From: Bradyrhizobium arachidis
Lineage (GTDB): Bacteria > Pseudomonadota > Alphaproteobacteria > Rhizobiales > Xanthobacteraceae
Assembly (NCBI RefSeq): GCF_015291705.1
Contig: NZ_CP030050.1
Location: 4,092,001-4,156,000 of the forward strand
DNA length: 64,000 bases
Direction: 5' to 3'
Part shown: piece after piece, positions 12,133 to 21,111 of the stretch
Position numbering within the stretch: the stretch's first letter is position 1
How the letters are laid out: each line of letters opens with the position of its first letter
Notes under the pieces: model-generated
Told to the model about the DNA's origin: nothing
The model's database searches: none
Seen by the model: the letters and a program-made list of their open reading frames with translations, nothing else
Made by a program: the position numbers and the translations under genes

Positions 12133-13032
12133 CTAGCCGAGCTCGATCGGCGCGCCGCGGCCGCTCAGCTCTTCATCGAGGCGAAGATAGTGCGCGAGAT
12201 AGTCGTGCAGCGCGGTGGCCGCCTTCGAGGTGGCGCCGCTGGACTTGTACAGCAGCAGCTCGATCTTCGGCAGCGGCGGCAGACCCTCGTTCGGCCCGAT
12301 CTCGCGCATCGCCGGCACCAATGCGCTGCGGCCGAGCACCGTGACGGCCATGCCGGCAAAGGCCGCAGCCTGCAGTCCGCCGACGCTTTCGCTGACGCAG
12401 GCGATGCGCCAGCGCAGATTCGCGCGCTCGAGCGTGTCGATGGCGTAGTCGCGATAGATGTTGCCCGGCGGCAATAGCGCGAGCGGGATCGGACGTTCCT
12501 GATGCGCGGCGGATTGCTCTCCGGTCATCCAGACCAGTTGTTCGCGCCGCACCACCTGGCCGCCGGTGAAATCGTTCATGCGCGTGACGAGCGCGATGTC
12601 GACATCGCCGCGCTTGACGAGGCCGACCAGCGGCGTCGACAGCGCGCAGTTGAGCTCGACCTGTACGCGGGGGAAGGACTTTCGGAATACGCTGAGGATC
12701 GAGGGGAGCATGAAGGCGGCATAGAGGTCGGGCGTGCCGAGCACGACCTGGCCCTCGATCTCCTGTGACGCAAGCTGCGAAATCAGCTCGTCATGCAACC
12801 TCAGGATCGATTTGGCGTAGGTGAGGACGGTGGTGCCGTCCTCGGTCAGCGTCAGCCTGCGGCCGCCATGCTCGAACAATTGCTTGCCGGTGAGTTCCTC
12901 CAGCCGCTGCAATTGCAGGGTAATCGCCGGCTGGGTGCGGCCCAGCCTTCGCGCTGTCTCGGTGATGCTGCCGGTCTCGACCACCGAGATCAGCGACCGG
13001 AGCATGCGGATGTCGAGACTGATGAGGTTCAT
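12133..13032 (-). CDS. LysR-family transcriptional regulator
   Basis: A 299-residue LysR-type regulator. The N-terminal winged helix-turn-helix is visible as SLISVVETGSITETARRLGRTQPAITLQLQRLE, here given in outline, and is followed by an effector-binding domain. The gene is convergent with the molybdenum-hydroxylase/amidase operon (ends 11969) and divergent from the amide locus. It could control either; the amide locus already has AmiC/AmiR, so the upstream operon is the better guess (inference). Its start at 13032 begins MNLISLDIRML. Confidence 0.9.
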   Translation of the reverse strand: MNLISLDIRMLRSLISVVETGSITETARRLGRTQPAITLQLQRLEELTGKQLFEHGGRRLTLTEDGTTVLTYAKSILRLHDELISQLASQEIEGQVVLGTPDLYAAFMLPSILSVFRKSFPRVQVELNCALSTPLVGLVKRGDVDIALVTRMNDFTGGQVVRREQLVWMTGEQSAAHQERPIPLALLPPGNIYRDYAIDTLERANLRWRIACVSESVGGLQAAAFAGMAVTVLGRSALVPAMREIGPNEGLPPLPKIELLLYKSSGATSKAATALHDYLAHYLRLDEELSGRGAPIELG

Positions 13033-13053
13033 GCGGCGTCCATATCGCCCAGA

Positions 13054-13066
13054 ATTTATGCAAAAT
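13054..13066. promoter_or_regulatory. Candidate LysR-type binding site
   Basis: ATTT-ATGCA-AAAT is a 4-base inverted repeat within a 13-base, T-to-A site, the usual look of a LysR-type box. It lies 22 bases upstream of the lysR start, where an autoregulatory site is expected. Confidence 0.35.
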
Positions 13067-13387
13067 CCATGCTAGCGCACGCGGCGCCGCGGTTGTGGTG
13101 GCGGACCCGGACCGGCTTCAATCAAGAAGGCTAGCCCATTCGCGATGACATCATCAATCGCGACATCGAAACCAAGACGCGGCGAGAACGCGATGCGCTG
13201 ACCGCGGATGTCGTCGGCCTGCAGGACGAGGACACAGCCACATTCTCGGCTTGCGGCAAGTCGAGCCTGATCGGATCGGGCTCAGCAGCACTGCACAGAT
13301 TTGCTGCATGGCGATATGAATTCCAGCAGCCTGCGCTGCAATAACGCGCTTGACTTCGGTTTCGATCTCAACGACCGTATCAACCAA

Positions 13388-13414
13388 GCGTTGGGCAACT
13401 CAGCCCGTCAACGC
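13388..13414 (+). promoter_or_regulatory. Leader stem-loop 1 with six-base loop upstream of amiC
   Basis: GCGTTG (13388-13393) pairs with CAACGC (13409-13414). Inside it GGC pairs with GCC around the six-base loop AACTCA (13397-13402), leaving a three-base bulge on the 3' side. ANTAR-domain antiterminators bind tandem hexaloop hairpins; this loop has the expected A at position 1 but T, not G, at position 4, so the match is partial. Confidence 0.4.
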
Positions 13415-13439
13415 GACGAGTTCAAATCATTTCCAACAC

Positions 13440-13508
13440 CACGCGCACCTCGCGTGTTCGGTTGGCGGCGAGGGCGCCCTCGGCTTAACGGCCGGCGGGT
13501 GCTTTTTT
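13440..13508 (+). terminator. Competing antiterminator/terminator hairpins before amiC
   Basis: CACGCG (13440-13445) pairs with CGCGTG (13451-13456) over a five-base loop. An alternative long stem pairs GCACC (13445-13449) with GGTGC (13498-13502), extended by CGC/GCG, and runs straight into six T residues at 13503-13508. The two folds share bases and exclude each other. A further perfect palindrome (CGAGGGCGCCCTCG, 13469-13482) lies inside. The T-run ends 15 bases before amiC, as expected for a leader attenuator controlled by AmiR. Confidence 0.5.
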
Positions 13509-13523
13509 GTTTTGGATCGAGTG

Positions 13524-14684
13524 ATGGCGCGGACGCGATATCGTATCGGTGTGATGTTCTCGACCACGGGATCGTACAGCGTCGTCGCGCGTTCGATGCT
13601 CAACGGAGCGCTGCTCGCGTTCAGCGAGATGAACGCGGGCTCCGACACGATCGCGCTGGAGCCGGTCGTGGTCGATCCAACCGGCGATCTCGCCCAGTAC
13701 CGCTCGCTTAGCCGGGACCTGCTCAACTCCGGGATCCGTCACGTCGTCGGCTGCTACACCTCCTCAAGCCGGAAGGAGGTCATTCCCTGCTTCGAGAAGT
13801 TCGACGGCATGCTCTGGTATCCCTCGCACTACGAGGGTTTCGAGAGCTCCGACAACGTCGTCTATACGGGGGCCGCGCCAAATCAGCACGTCCTTCCGCT
13901 GGTCGACTATCTCGCTACGCGCGTCGGCAAGCGCGCCTTCTGCGTCGGCTCCAACTACATCTGGGCGTGGGAGAACAATCGCATCTTCCGCGAGGCGCTT
14001 GCCGCGCGTGGTGGCACCGTGCTGGCCGAGCGCTATCTCTCGGTCGGCGATACTGAAGTCGACCAGGTGATCGCGGCGATCATCGACCAGCGGCCCGACT
14101 TCGTCTTCAACAACCTGATCGGCACCAGCGCCTACGCGTTCTTCCGCGCGTTCCGCGCCGCCTGCCGCGCGCGTGGCATCGATCAGGCAGCGGAAATCCC
14201 CGTTGCCAGCTGCACGTTGTCGGAGCCGGAGCTGCCCGAGATCGGCCTCGATGCGGTCGATGGGCATTTATCATCGAGCGTCTATTTCTCCTCGTTGAAC
14301 TCCCCCGAAAATGCCGCCTTCATCGCCGCCTATACGCGATCGTTTCCGGAGGGGCCGGTGTCGTCGGCAGACGCCGAAGCCTCCTATATCGCCGTCAAGC
14401 TGCTCGCGGCGGCCTTGTCGCAGGCCGGCACCGACGACGCCCGCACGGTGCGGGCCGCGGTCGCCGACCAGCGACTGCGCGCACCGCAAGGAGAGGTTCG
14501 TATCGACCGGCAGACCTTTCACGCCTGGCTCACGCCGCGGATCGGCCGCTCGGCGGCCAACGGGCAGTTCGAAGTGCTGCTGGAATCGCGCGAGCCGATC
14601 GCGCCAGATCCCTATCTCGTCCAGTCGTCGCCGCGCTTTGCAAGTGCGATGCGCTCTCCGCTGTTGAAGGTGGTGCAATCATGA
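13524..14684 (+). CDS. amiC: AmiC-like amide sensor / negative regulator
   Basis: A 386-residue periplasmic-binding-protein fold without a signal peptide, the same length as Pseudomonas AmiC (about 385). In the known system AmiC binds short amides in the cytoplasm and holds AmiR inactive until ligand arrives. Family features include IGVMFSTTGSYSVV at the N-terminus and the PSHYEGFE region lining the pocket. The start is ATG 13524; a GTG at 13521 is also possible. The stop overlaps amiR in an ATGA junction, supporting a tight AmiC-AmiR complex. An alternative reading is a urea/amide transporter binding protein, but the missing signal peptide argues against it. Confidence 0.82.
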   Translation: MARTRYRIGVMFSTTGSYSVVARSMLNGALLAFSEMNAGSDTIALEPVVVDPTGDLAQYRSLSRDLLNSGIRHVVGCYTSSSRKEVIPCFEKFDGMLWYPSHYEGFESSDNVVYTGAAPNQHVLPLVDYLATRVGKRAFCVGSNYIWAWENNRIFREALAARGGTVLAERYLSVGDTEVDQVIAAIIDQRPDFVFNNLIGTSAYAFFRAFRAACRARGIDQAAEIPVASCTLSEPELPEIGLDAVDGHLSSSVYFSSLNSPENAAFIAAYTRSFPEGPVSSADAEASYIAVKLLAAALSQAGTDDARTVRAAVADQRLRAPQGEVRIDRQTFHAWLTPRIGRSAANGQFEVLLESREPIAPDPYLVQSSPRFASAMRSPLLKVVQS

Positions 14685-15346
14685 GCTCCCGACTGTTACA
14701 GAACTTCAAGGGCGGCCGTGCCATCGTAGTCACCCGGCGAGGGGGATGGGAGAGCACGCTCGAAACGACGCTGGCCAAGCTCGGCGTCTCCACTGAATAT
14801 CCGGAGATCATCGACGGCCGTGCCCAGATCGATGTCGTTGGCCTCCAGGCCGATCGCGACATCCTGTTCGTCGACGGTGATCTCGAAGGCGCGGTGGCAA
14901 TCGAAGTCAGCCCGGCCTCGCGGTTGCCGCCGGTGCCGGTGATCGGTCTCGTCGGCGTCGAGGCTCCGAGCCGGCTGAAGGCGCTGGTCAATCTCGGCGC
15001 CACCTCGTTCCTGCGCAAGCCGGTGCATGGCGGTGCGGTCTATACCTCCCTGTTCATGGGCATCAACCAGTTCCTGTTGCGCTCCGAAATGTATGAGCGT
15101 CTGCAGGTCCTCGAGGAGCGCCGTCGCGGCCGCCGCGCGGTGATCCGGGCGGTCATCCTGCTGATGCAGCAGGGCGGCCTCGACGAGGAAGGTGCCTATT
15201 CCCAGCTCCGTCGCGACAGCATGCGCGCGCGGCAGAACATGGAACTCTATTGCGAGGAGTTTCTGAGCAAGCGGGCGAAGCCGCCCGATACGTCCAGCCG
15301 CACGACCGGCATCACGCTGCAAGGCGGTAAGAAGCAGGCCATCTAG
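14681..15346 (+). CDS. amiR: AmiR-like ANTAR-domain antiterminator
   Basis: A 221-residue protein with a degenerate receiver domain (residues about 10-120, without the normal phospho-acceptor pattern), a coiled-coil linker (SEMYERLQVLEERRRG) and a C-terminal ANTAR RNA-binding domain (residues about 150-200, RRAVIRAVILLMQQGG through ARQNMELYCEEFL in outline). Released by AmiC on amide binding, such proteins bind leader RNA and prevent termination. The start overlaps the amiC stop. Its likely target is the leader upstream of amiC; other targets could exist. Confidence 0.85.
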   Translation: MSSRLLQNFKGGRAIVVTRRGGWESTLETTLAKLGVSTEYPEIIDGRAQIDVVGLQADRDILFVDGDLEGAVAIEVSPASRLPPVPVIGLVGVEAPSRLKALVNLGATSFLRKPVHGGAVYTSLFMGINQFLLRSEMYERLQVLEERRRGRRAVIRAVILLMQQGGLDEEGAYSQLRRDSMRARQNMELYCEEFLSKRAKPPDTSSRTTGITLQGGKKQAI

Positions 15347-15356
15347 GAGAAGCAAA

Positions 15357-16604
15357 ATGAGCAAGTCTGTATTGCGGGGGCTGCGCGCCGCAGCCCTCAC
15401 GGGGACGCTTGTCCTCGGATCACCCCTACAATCGGCGCTCGCGGCGGAAAACCCGATCAAGCTTGGCGTGCTGGAGGATCAGTCCGGCGATTTCGCCGCG
15501 GCCACGATCGGCAAGGTTCACGCCATCCAACTCGCCGCCGACGAGATCAACAAAGCCGGCGGCATCATGGGCCGGCCGCTGGAGCTGGTCGCTTACGACA
15601 CTCAGTCCGACAACACCCGCTACCAGGAATTCATGCGGCGCGTGCTTCAGCGCGACAAGGTCGACGTCGTGTTCGCGGGCTTCTCCTCGGCCTCGCGCGA
15701 GGCGTACCGCCCGATCGTCGACCAGTTCAACGGCTTCGCCTTCTACAACAACCAGTACGAAGGTGGCGTCTGCGACGGCCACATGATCGTCACCGGTGCC
15801 GTGCCGGAGCAGCAGTTCTCGACGCTCATTCCCTACATGATGGAGAAGTACGGCAAGAACGTCTACACGCTCGCGGCCGATTACAATTTCGGCCAGATCT
15901 CGGCGGAATGGGTGCGCAAGATCGTCAAGGAGAACGGCGGCAAGATGGCCGGCGAAGAGTTCATCCCGCTCGGCGTATCGCAATTCTCCCAGAGCATCCA
16001 GAACATCCAGAAGGCAAAGCCGGACTTCGTCGTCACGCTGCTGGTCGGCACCGCACAGGCCTCCTACTACGAGCAGGCGGCCTCCGCCAACGTCAACTTG
16101 CCGATGGCGTCCTCGGTCAATGTCGGCCAGGGCTACGAGCACAAGCGCTTCAAGCCGCCGAGCCTGAAGGACATGTACGTCACCACCAACTACATCGAGG
16201 AAATCGACTCGCCGAAGAGCAAGGAGTTCTACGCCAAGTTCAAAGCGAAATTCCCGAGCGAGCCCTATGTGAACCAGGAGGCGGAGAACTCCTATCTCGC
16301 CGTCTATCTCTACAAGCAGATGGTCGAGCGGGCGAAGTCGACCAAGCGCGAGGACATCCGAAAGGTGATCGCGCTGGGCGATGTCTGCATGGACGCGCCG
16401 GAAGGCAAAGTCTGCATCGACCCGAAGAGCCAGCACATGTCGCACACGATCTATCTCGCCAAGGTCGGCGCCGATCATTCGATCTCCTTCCCGAAGGTCT
16501 GGGAGGACATCAAGCCGTACTGGCTGGGTGAAGCCGGCTGCGATCTCACCAAGAAAGATCCGATGGCGCAGTACACGCCGTCGAATCCTCCGCCGAAGCC
16601 CTGA
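15357..16604 (+). CDS. Urea/short-chain amide ABC transporter substrate-binding protein
   Basis: A 415-residue periplasmic binding protein of the Leu/Ile/Val-urea-amide class, with an N-terminal Sec signal (hydrophobic LRAAALTGTLVLGSPL, cleavage likely after SALAA). The domain begins IKLGVLEDQSGDF and has AADEINKAGGIMGRP, the usual type-I fold pattern. It is the first transporter gene after amiCR, ten bases downstream with AGGAGAA as ribosome site. The context with formamidase and amidase points to formamide, acetamide or urea as ligand. Confidence 0.9.
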   Translation: MSKSVLRGLRAAALTGTLVLGSPLQSALAAENPIKLGVLEDQSGDFAAATIGKVHAIQLAADEINKAGGIMGRPLELVAYDTQSDNTRYQEFMRRVLQRDKVDVVFAGFSSASREAYRPIVDQFNGFAFYNNQYEGGVCDGHMIVTGAVPEQQFSTLIPYMMEKYGKNVYTLAADYNFGQISAEWVRKIVKENGGKMAGEEFIPLGVSQFSQSIQNIQKAKPDFVVTLLVGTAQASYYEQAASANVNLPMASSVNVGQGYEHKRFKPPSLKDMYVTTNYIEEIDSPKSKEFYAKFKAKFPSEPYVNQEAENSYLAVYLYKQMVERAKSTKREDIRKVIALGDVCMDAPEGKVCIDPKSQHMSHTIYLAKVGADHSISFPKVWEDIKPYWLGEAGCDLTKKDPMAQYTPSNPPPKP

Positions 16605-16618
16605 TCCGGCGGCTGATC

Positions 16619-16645
16619 GCCCCGGCCCTCGCGGCGGGCCGGGGC
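16619..16645 (+). other. Perfect GC-rich hairpin between binding-protein and permease genes
   Basis: GCCCCGGCCC (16619-16628) and GGGCCGGGGC (16636-16645) form a perfect ten-pair stem with a seven-base loop, 14 bases after the binding-protein stop. No T-run follows. It probably stabilises the upstream mRNA or partly attenuates transcription into the permeases. Confidence 0.6.
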
Positions 16646-16689
16646 GGTCAAGAACATCTCGCTGCGTCTTCCCACATATCGGTTGGTTC

Positions 16690-17562
16690 ATGGACATCGC
16701 GACCCACGTCTTCTCGGCGCTCTACCAATTCGGCGACGCCTTTGCGTTCCTGGTGCTCTCGGCCTGCGGCCTCGCCGTGATCTTCGGCATGATGGGCGTG
16801 ATCAATCTCGCCCATGGCGAGTTCATCATGTGCGGTGCCTATGTGACGGCCGCGACGGTTCATGCCGGCCTGCCATTGCCGCTGGGCATTCTGGCGGGCA
16901 CAATCGTGTCCGCGCTGGTTGGCGTCCTGGTGGAGCTCGCGGTGATCCGCCATCTCTACGACAGGCCGCTCGACACCATCGTGGCCACCTGGGGGCTCAG
17001 CCTGATCGCGACGCAGGGCACCCTGATCATGGTCGGCTCGACCATGGCCGGCGTCGGCACGCCGTTTGGCAGCTTCCAGGTCGGCGACTACTCCTACTCG
17101 ATCTATCGTATCGTGCTGTTCTGTGCCGCGCTCGGCGTGCTCGCCGCGCTCTACGCGCTGTTCAACTGGACGCGCTTCGGCGTGCTGGCGCGCGCCACCA
17201 TCCAGGTGCCGCATATGGCGGCCGCGCTCGGCGTCGATACGCGCCTGATCTACAGCCTCACCTTCGCCTGCGGCGCGGGGCTCGCTGGCCTCGCCGGCGG
17301 GCTCTACGCGCCGACCATGACGTTGGTACCGACGATGGGGGCGACCTTCATCATGGAGGCCTTCGTCACAGTGGTGATCGGCGGCGCCGATGTTTTTCTC
17401 GGCACCGCGCCGGCGGGCACCGTTCTGGCGGTGGTGAAATCGGTGATGACGTCCTGGCAGGGACAGCTGTTCGGCCAGATCGGCCTGCTGGTTGCCGTCA
17501 TCATCGTGGTCCGGGTCCTGCCGAAAGGCATCTCCGGCTTCGTGCTGCGTGAGCGCACCTGA
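16690..17562 (+). CDS. Branched-chain amino acid/urea-type ABC permease (LivH/UrtB-like)
   Basis: A 290-residue integral membrane permease with about eight hydrophobic segments. The family signature INLAHGEFIMCGAY near residue 38 and VVIGGADVFLGT towards the end are typical of LivH/UrtB. ATG 16690 starts the protein at MDIATHV; the reading frame is open further upstream only through the hairpin and the binding-protein gene. It pairs with the next gene to form the channel. Confidence 0.9.
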   Translation: MDIATHVFSALYQFGDAFAFLVLSACGLAVIFGMMGVINLAHGEFIMCGAYVTAATVHAGLPLPLGILAGTIVSALVGVLVELAVIRHLYDRPLDTIVATWGLSLIATQGTLIMVGSTMAGVGTPFGSFQVGDYSYSIYRIVLFCAALGVLAALYALFNWTRFGVLARATIQVPHMAAALGVDTRLIYSLTFACGAGLAGLAGGLYAPTMTLVPTMGATFIMEAFVTVVIGGADVFLGTAPAGTVLAVVKSVMTSWQGQLFGQIGLLVAVIIVVRVLPKGISGFVLRERT

Positions 17563-17577
17563 CGGAGTGATGGCGTC

Positions 17578-18642
17578 GTGACTGGTTTCCTCTCGTTGTT
17601 CCGCCGTCTCGAAGGCCCGCAGACCGTCGGTCGCGGTCCCGGCTTCTGGGGCCTGTTTGCCCTCGTGCTCGCGGTCGCGCTGGCCTATCCGCTGTTCAGC
17701 GACGGCTACACGGTCGGCAACACCGTCTACTTCTTCGTATGGGTCTTCATCGCGCTCAGCCTCTGCGTGATCTGGGGCTATGGCGGCTCGCTGTCGTTCG
17801 GCCAGACCGCGTTCTTCGGCATCGCGGGCTACGGCTACGGCGTCCTCACCATCAATTTCGGCTCGGCCTACGGCTTCACGTTGCTGGCGCTGGTGATTGC
17901 GGTGGCGATCGCCGCGCTGTTCGCGGTTCTGCTCGGCTATTTCATGTTCTTCGGCCGCATCGCCGGCGTCTTCCTCGGCATCGTCACGCTGGCCGTGACG
18001 CTGATGCTGGAACGCTTCATGGCGCAGACCGCAGGACCCGAATGGCACATCGGCAGCGCAAGGCTGAACGGCTTCAACGGCATGAGCGCGATGCCGCCGC
18101 TGACCATCCCGTGGCCCGGCGAGCCCATCGTGCTGTTCGCCGATATCGGGCTCTATTACCTCGTGCTCTGCCTTCTTGTCTTCGTCTATCTCGCCTTGCG
18201 CGTCCTGATGAACTCGTCGTTCGGCAATGTCATCGTGGCCATCCGCGAGAATCCTGAGAGGGCGGAGATGCTGGGCTACGACATCCGCAAGTACCAGCTC
18301 ATCACCTTCGTCATCGGTGCCGCGCTCGCGGGCCTGTCCGGCGTGCTCTACACGGTGTGGGGACAGTACATCACGCCGTCGAGCATGGGCATGACGGCTG
18401 CGGCGCTGCCGCTGATATGGGTCGCAGTCGGCGGTCGCAGCGATCTGACGTCGACCGTGATCGGCACGCTGGTGGTGCTCGCCGCGTTCCAGGCGCTCAC
18501 GATCTACGGCAGCCAGTACGCGCTGGTCTTCATGGGCGTGCTGTTGGTGCTCACGGTCCTGATCGCCCCGAACGGTCTCGTGCTCGGCGTGATGAACTTG
18601 CTCGGCCGCATCGCCGCCCGTTTCACGCAGAGGGCCGGCTGA
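17578..18642 (+). CDS. Branched-chain amino acid/urea-type ABC permease (LivM/UrtC-like)
   Basis: A 354-residue membrane permease, GTG start at 17578. The family motif GYGGSLSFGQTAFFGIAGYG lies near residue 62 and the coupling loop IRENPERAEMLGYDIRKYQL near residue 222. About nine to ten hydrophobic segments are seen. Its stop overlaps the ATG of the first ATPase (ATGA-type junction at 18642), indicating coupled translation. Confidence 0.9.
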   Translation: MTGFLSLFRRLEGPQTVGRGPGFWGLFALVLAVALAYPLFSDGYTVGNTVYFFVWVFIALSLCVIWGYGGSLSFGQTAFFGIAGYGYGVLTINFGSAYGFTLLALVIAVAIAALFAVLLGYFMFFGRIAGVFLGIVTLAVTLMLERFMAQTAGPEWHIGSARLNGFNGMSAMPPLTIPWPGEPIVLFADIGLYYLVLCLLVFVYLALRVLMNSSFGNVIVAIRENPERAEMLGYDIRKYQLITFVIGAALAGLSGVLYTVWGQYITPSSMGMTAAALPLIWVAVGGRSDLTSTVIGTLVVLAAFQALTIYGSQYALVFMGVLLVLTVLIAPNGLVLGVMNLLGRIAARFTQRAG

Positions 18643-19358
18643 TGTCGCTGCTCGAGCTGCGCAAGCTGAACAAGCATTTCGGTGGCCTGCACGTCACCAA
18701 CTCCGTCGATCTCACGCTGCAAGCCGGCGAGATCCATTGCCTGATCGGCCCGAACGGCGCCGGCAAGAGCACGCTGTTCCGCCTGATCTTGGGCGAGCAT
18801 CATCCTGGCAGCGGTGACATTCTCTTCGCCGGAGAGAACATCACGGCGCTGAAATCCTTTGCCCGGATTCGCCGCGGCCTCTCGGTCAAGTTCCAGGTGC
18901 CTGGCGTGTTCAAGGGCCTGTCGGTCCGCCAGAATCTCGAGATCGCCCTGCAGAGCCGGCATCGCGGGGCGGAGCTCGAATCCGAGATCGGCCGGCTGCT
19001 GAGCTTCCTCGGGCTGGAATCGGAGCAGGCGCAGATCGCCGGCAATCTCAGCCACGGCCAGAAGCAATGGCTCGAGATCGGCATGGCCGTCAGCCTGAAG
19101 CCGCGCCTTCTGCTGCTGGACGAGCCGACCGCCGGCATGTCGCCCGAGGAAACCCACACGACCGGTGAGATGGTGCAGCGGCTCAATGCCGACGGCATGA
19201 CGGTGCTGGCCATCGAGCACGACATGGCCTTCGTCCGGCAGGTCGCGCACCGCGTCACCGTGCTGCATCTCGGCCAGGTCTTCGCGCAAGGCTCGATCGA
19301 CGAGATCGTGGCTGACGAACGCGTGGCGGCGATCTATCTGGGGCAGGCCCATGCTTGA
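18642..19358 (+). CDS. ABC transporter ATP-binding protein (LivG/UrtD-like)
   Basis: A 238-residue ATPase. Walker A is GPNGAGKST, the signature NLSHGQKQW is the variant normally seen in UrtD/LivG proteins, Walker B is LLLLDEPTAGMS and the H-loop VLAIEHDM. The start at 18642 overlaps the permease stop, and the 3' end overlaps the second ATPase by eight bases. The Leu/Ile/Val-type signature loop and lack of a regulatory domain fit the five-component urea/amide importer. Confidence 0.9.
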   Translation: MSLLELRKLNKHFGGLHVTNSVDLTLQAGEIHCLIGPNGAGKSTLFRLILGEHHPGSGDILFAGENITALKSFARIRRGLSVKFQVPGVFKGLSVRQNLEIALQSRHRGAELESEIGRLLSFLGLESEQAQIAGNLSHGQKQWLEIGMAVSLKPRLLLLDEPTAGMSPEETHTTGEMVQRLNADGMTVLAIEHDMAFVRQVAHRVTVLHLGQVFAQGSIDEIVADERVAAIYLGQAHA

Positions 19359-20079
19359 TGTGCCGCGCAAGGAAGTGATCCTCGCAACGCTGGGTCTGCG
19401 TGCCGGCTATGGTGGCAAGCCGGTGCTCCAAGGCCTCGAAATCGAGGTGCGGGAAGGGGAGATCGTCGCCGTCATCGGACGCAACGGTGTCGGCAAGTCC
19501 ACGCTGATGAAGAGCCTGATCGGGCTCGTGCCGGCGATGAGCGGCTCGATCGTCTATCGAGGTGAGGCGGTGGAATCTCTCCCCGCGCACAAACGGGCGC
19601 GCCTCGGCATGGGGTATGTGCCACAGGGGCGCGACGTGTTTCCGCGGCTGACCGTCGGCGAGAACGTCGCTGTCGGCGCAGCGATCAAGGGCGGCGGTAT
19701 TCCCGAAGCGGGGCGGCGCAAGATCGTTGACGCCTTTCCGATCCTGGCCGAGCGCTGGAACCAGCGTGCCGGCACCATGTCCGGTGGCCAGCAGCAACAA
19801 CTCGCGATCGGGCGCGTCCTGATTGCGGATCCCAATCTGATCCTGCTCGACGAGCCCTCGGAGGGCATCCAGCCCAACATCGTCCAGGACATCGCGCGCA
19901 ACATGGTCGAGCTCAACCATAGGACCGGGGTGACCATCATCCTGGTCGAACAGAACCTCGACATGATCCGCGCCATGGCGCAGCGTTGCTATGTCATGGA
20001 CAAGGGACGCATCGTCGCGAACCTCGATCGCGCGGCGCTCGACGATGCGGCCGAGATGCGCCGTCATCTTGCGGTTTGA
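19351..20079 (+). CDS. ABC transporter ATP-binding protein (LivF/UrtE-like)
   Basis: A 242-residue ATPase, partner of the preceding one. Motifs: Walker A GRNGVGKST, Q-loop YVPQGRDVFP, signature MSGGQQQQ, Walker B LILLDEPSEGIQP and H-loop ILVEQN. The EGIQPNIV segment is characteristic of UrtE/LivF. It completes the importer and is followed by the amide hydrolases within 31 bases. Confidence 0.9.
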   Translation: MLDVPRKEVILATLGLRAGYGGKPVLQGLEIEVREGEIVAVIGRNGVGKSTLMKSLIGLVPAMSGSIVYRGEAVESLPAHKRARLGMGYVPQGRDVFPRLTVGENVAVGAAIKGGGIPEAGRRKIVDAFPILAERWNQRAGTMSGGQQQQLAIGRVLIADPNLILLDEPSEGIQPNIVQDIARNMVELNHRTGVTIILVEQNLDMIRAMAQRCYVMDKGRIVANLDRAALDDAAEMRRHLAV

Positions 20080-20110
20080 AGACTAGCCAACGACAGAAGG
20101 AGAAAAGCAA

Positions 20111-21100
20111 ATGTCCTGGCAGAAAGACTCCATCATGGCCCGCAAGGGCATCGCCAAGGGTGAGCGAGGAACCCGATACAGCATCACGGAGCACGAGCAG
20201 GGCAAGTACCACTATGTCTATGGCCCTTACGTGAATCCAGTGCTGACCGTCGATCCCGGTGCGGTGGTGGCTGCCGAAACCCACGACGCGTTCGAGGGCG
20301 CCATCAAGAAGGAGACCGACAGCCCGTCGAAGATTCTCAACTTTCCGTTCCTCAATCCGCAGAACGGGCCGATCCACGTCAACGGCGCCGAGAAGGGCGA
20401 CACGCTCGCGGTCTATATCGAGAGCATCGTGCCGCGCGGGCCGCAGCCCTGCGGCACGACCGTGGTGATGCCTGATTTCGGCGGCCTGGTCTCGACCGGG
20501 CAGACCGCGCTGCTCAACCCGGCGCTGCCGGAACGGGTCAAGAAGCTCGAGATCGACGCCAAGACCGGAACCAAATGGAACGACAAGATCACGCTGCCAT
20601 ATGAGCCATTCATCGGCACCATCGGCACCTCGCCGGAGATCGAGGCGATATCCTCGCTGGTCCCGGATTATTACGGCGGCAACATGGATCTGCCCGACGT
20701 CGGCGTCGGCGCGATCATCTATCTTCCTGTCAACACCAAGGGTGCCTTGCTCTATCTCGGCGATTGCCATGCAGCGCAGGGTGACGGCGAGCTCTGCGGC
20801 GTCGCCATCGAGCATCCGACGGTGACGACGGTGCAGGTCGATCTGATCAAGGGCTGGACCATCGCCTGGCCGCGGCTCGAGACCAGGGACTTCATCATGA
20901 CGATCGGCTCGGCGCGCCCGATGGAAGATGCAGCCCGCATCGCCTATCGCGAGCTCTGCCGCTGGATGGCGGCTGACTATGGTTTCGACGAGATCGACGC
21001 CTACATGCTGCTGACCCAGGCCGGCCGTATCAGGCTCGGCAACATGGTCGATCCCAAATACACATTGGGAGCCTCCATCAAGAAGTCCTATCTCGCTTGA
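20111..21100 (+). CDS. fmdA: Formamidase/acetamidase (FmdA/AmdA family)
   Basis: A 329-residue cytoplasmic hydrolase of the acetamidase/formamidase family, converting formamide or short amides to the acid and ammonia. The hallmark GDCHAAQGDGE sits near residue 217, and GTIGTSPE near residue 174 is also typical. A strong ribosome site, AGAAGGAGAA, precedes ATG 20111. It lies in the AmiC/AmiR-transporter operon, so its product would be induced by its own substrate. Formamide versus acetamide preference cannot be decided from sequence. Confidence 0.9.
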   Translation: MSWQKDSIMARKGIAKGERGTRYSITEHEQGKYHYVYGPYVNPVLTVDPGAVVAAETHDAFEGAIKKETDSPSKILNFPFLNPQNGPIHVNGAEKGDTLAVYIESIVPRGPQPCGTTVVMPDFGGLVSTGQTALLNPALPERVKKLEIDAKTGTKWNDKITLPYEPFIGTIGTSPEIEAISSLVPDYYGGNMDLPDVGVGAIIYLPVNTKGALLYLGDCHAAQGDGELCGVAIEHPTVTTVQVDLIKGWTIAWPRLETRDFIMTIGSARPMEDAARIAYRELCRWMAADYGFDEIDAYMLLTQAGRIRLGNMVDPKYTLGASIKKSYLA

Positions 21101-21111
21101 GGCTGGCCGGA

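Larger units (their letters stand above)
13033..13523. other. Divergent intergenic region between lysR and amiC
   Basis: These 491 bases have no convincing gene. A LysR-like palindrome lies just upstream of lysR, and the right-hand third carries stem-loops and a T-run that look like a transcription-attenuation leader for amiC (listed separately). A short frame at 13154-13387 on the minus strand has no ribosome binding site or recognisable domain. Confidence 0.5.

Noticed and set aside
13154..13387. 77-residue minus-strand frame upstream of amiC
   Set aside because: No ribosome site and it overlaps the leader stem-loops; protein composition looks random.
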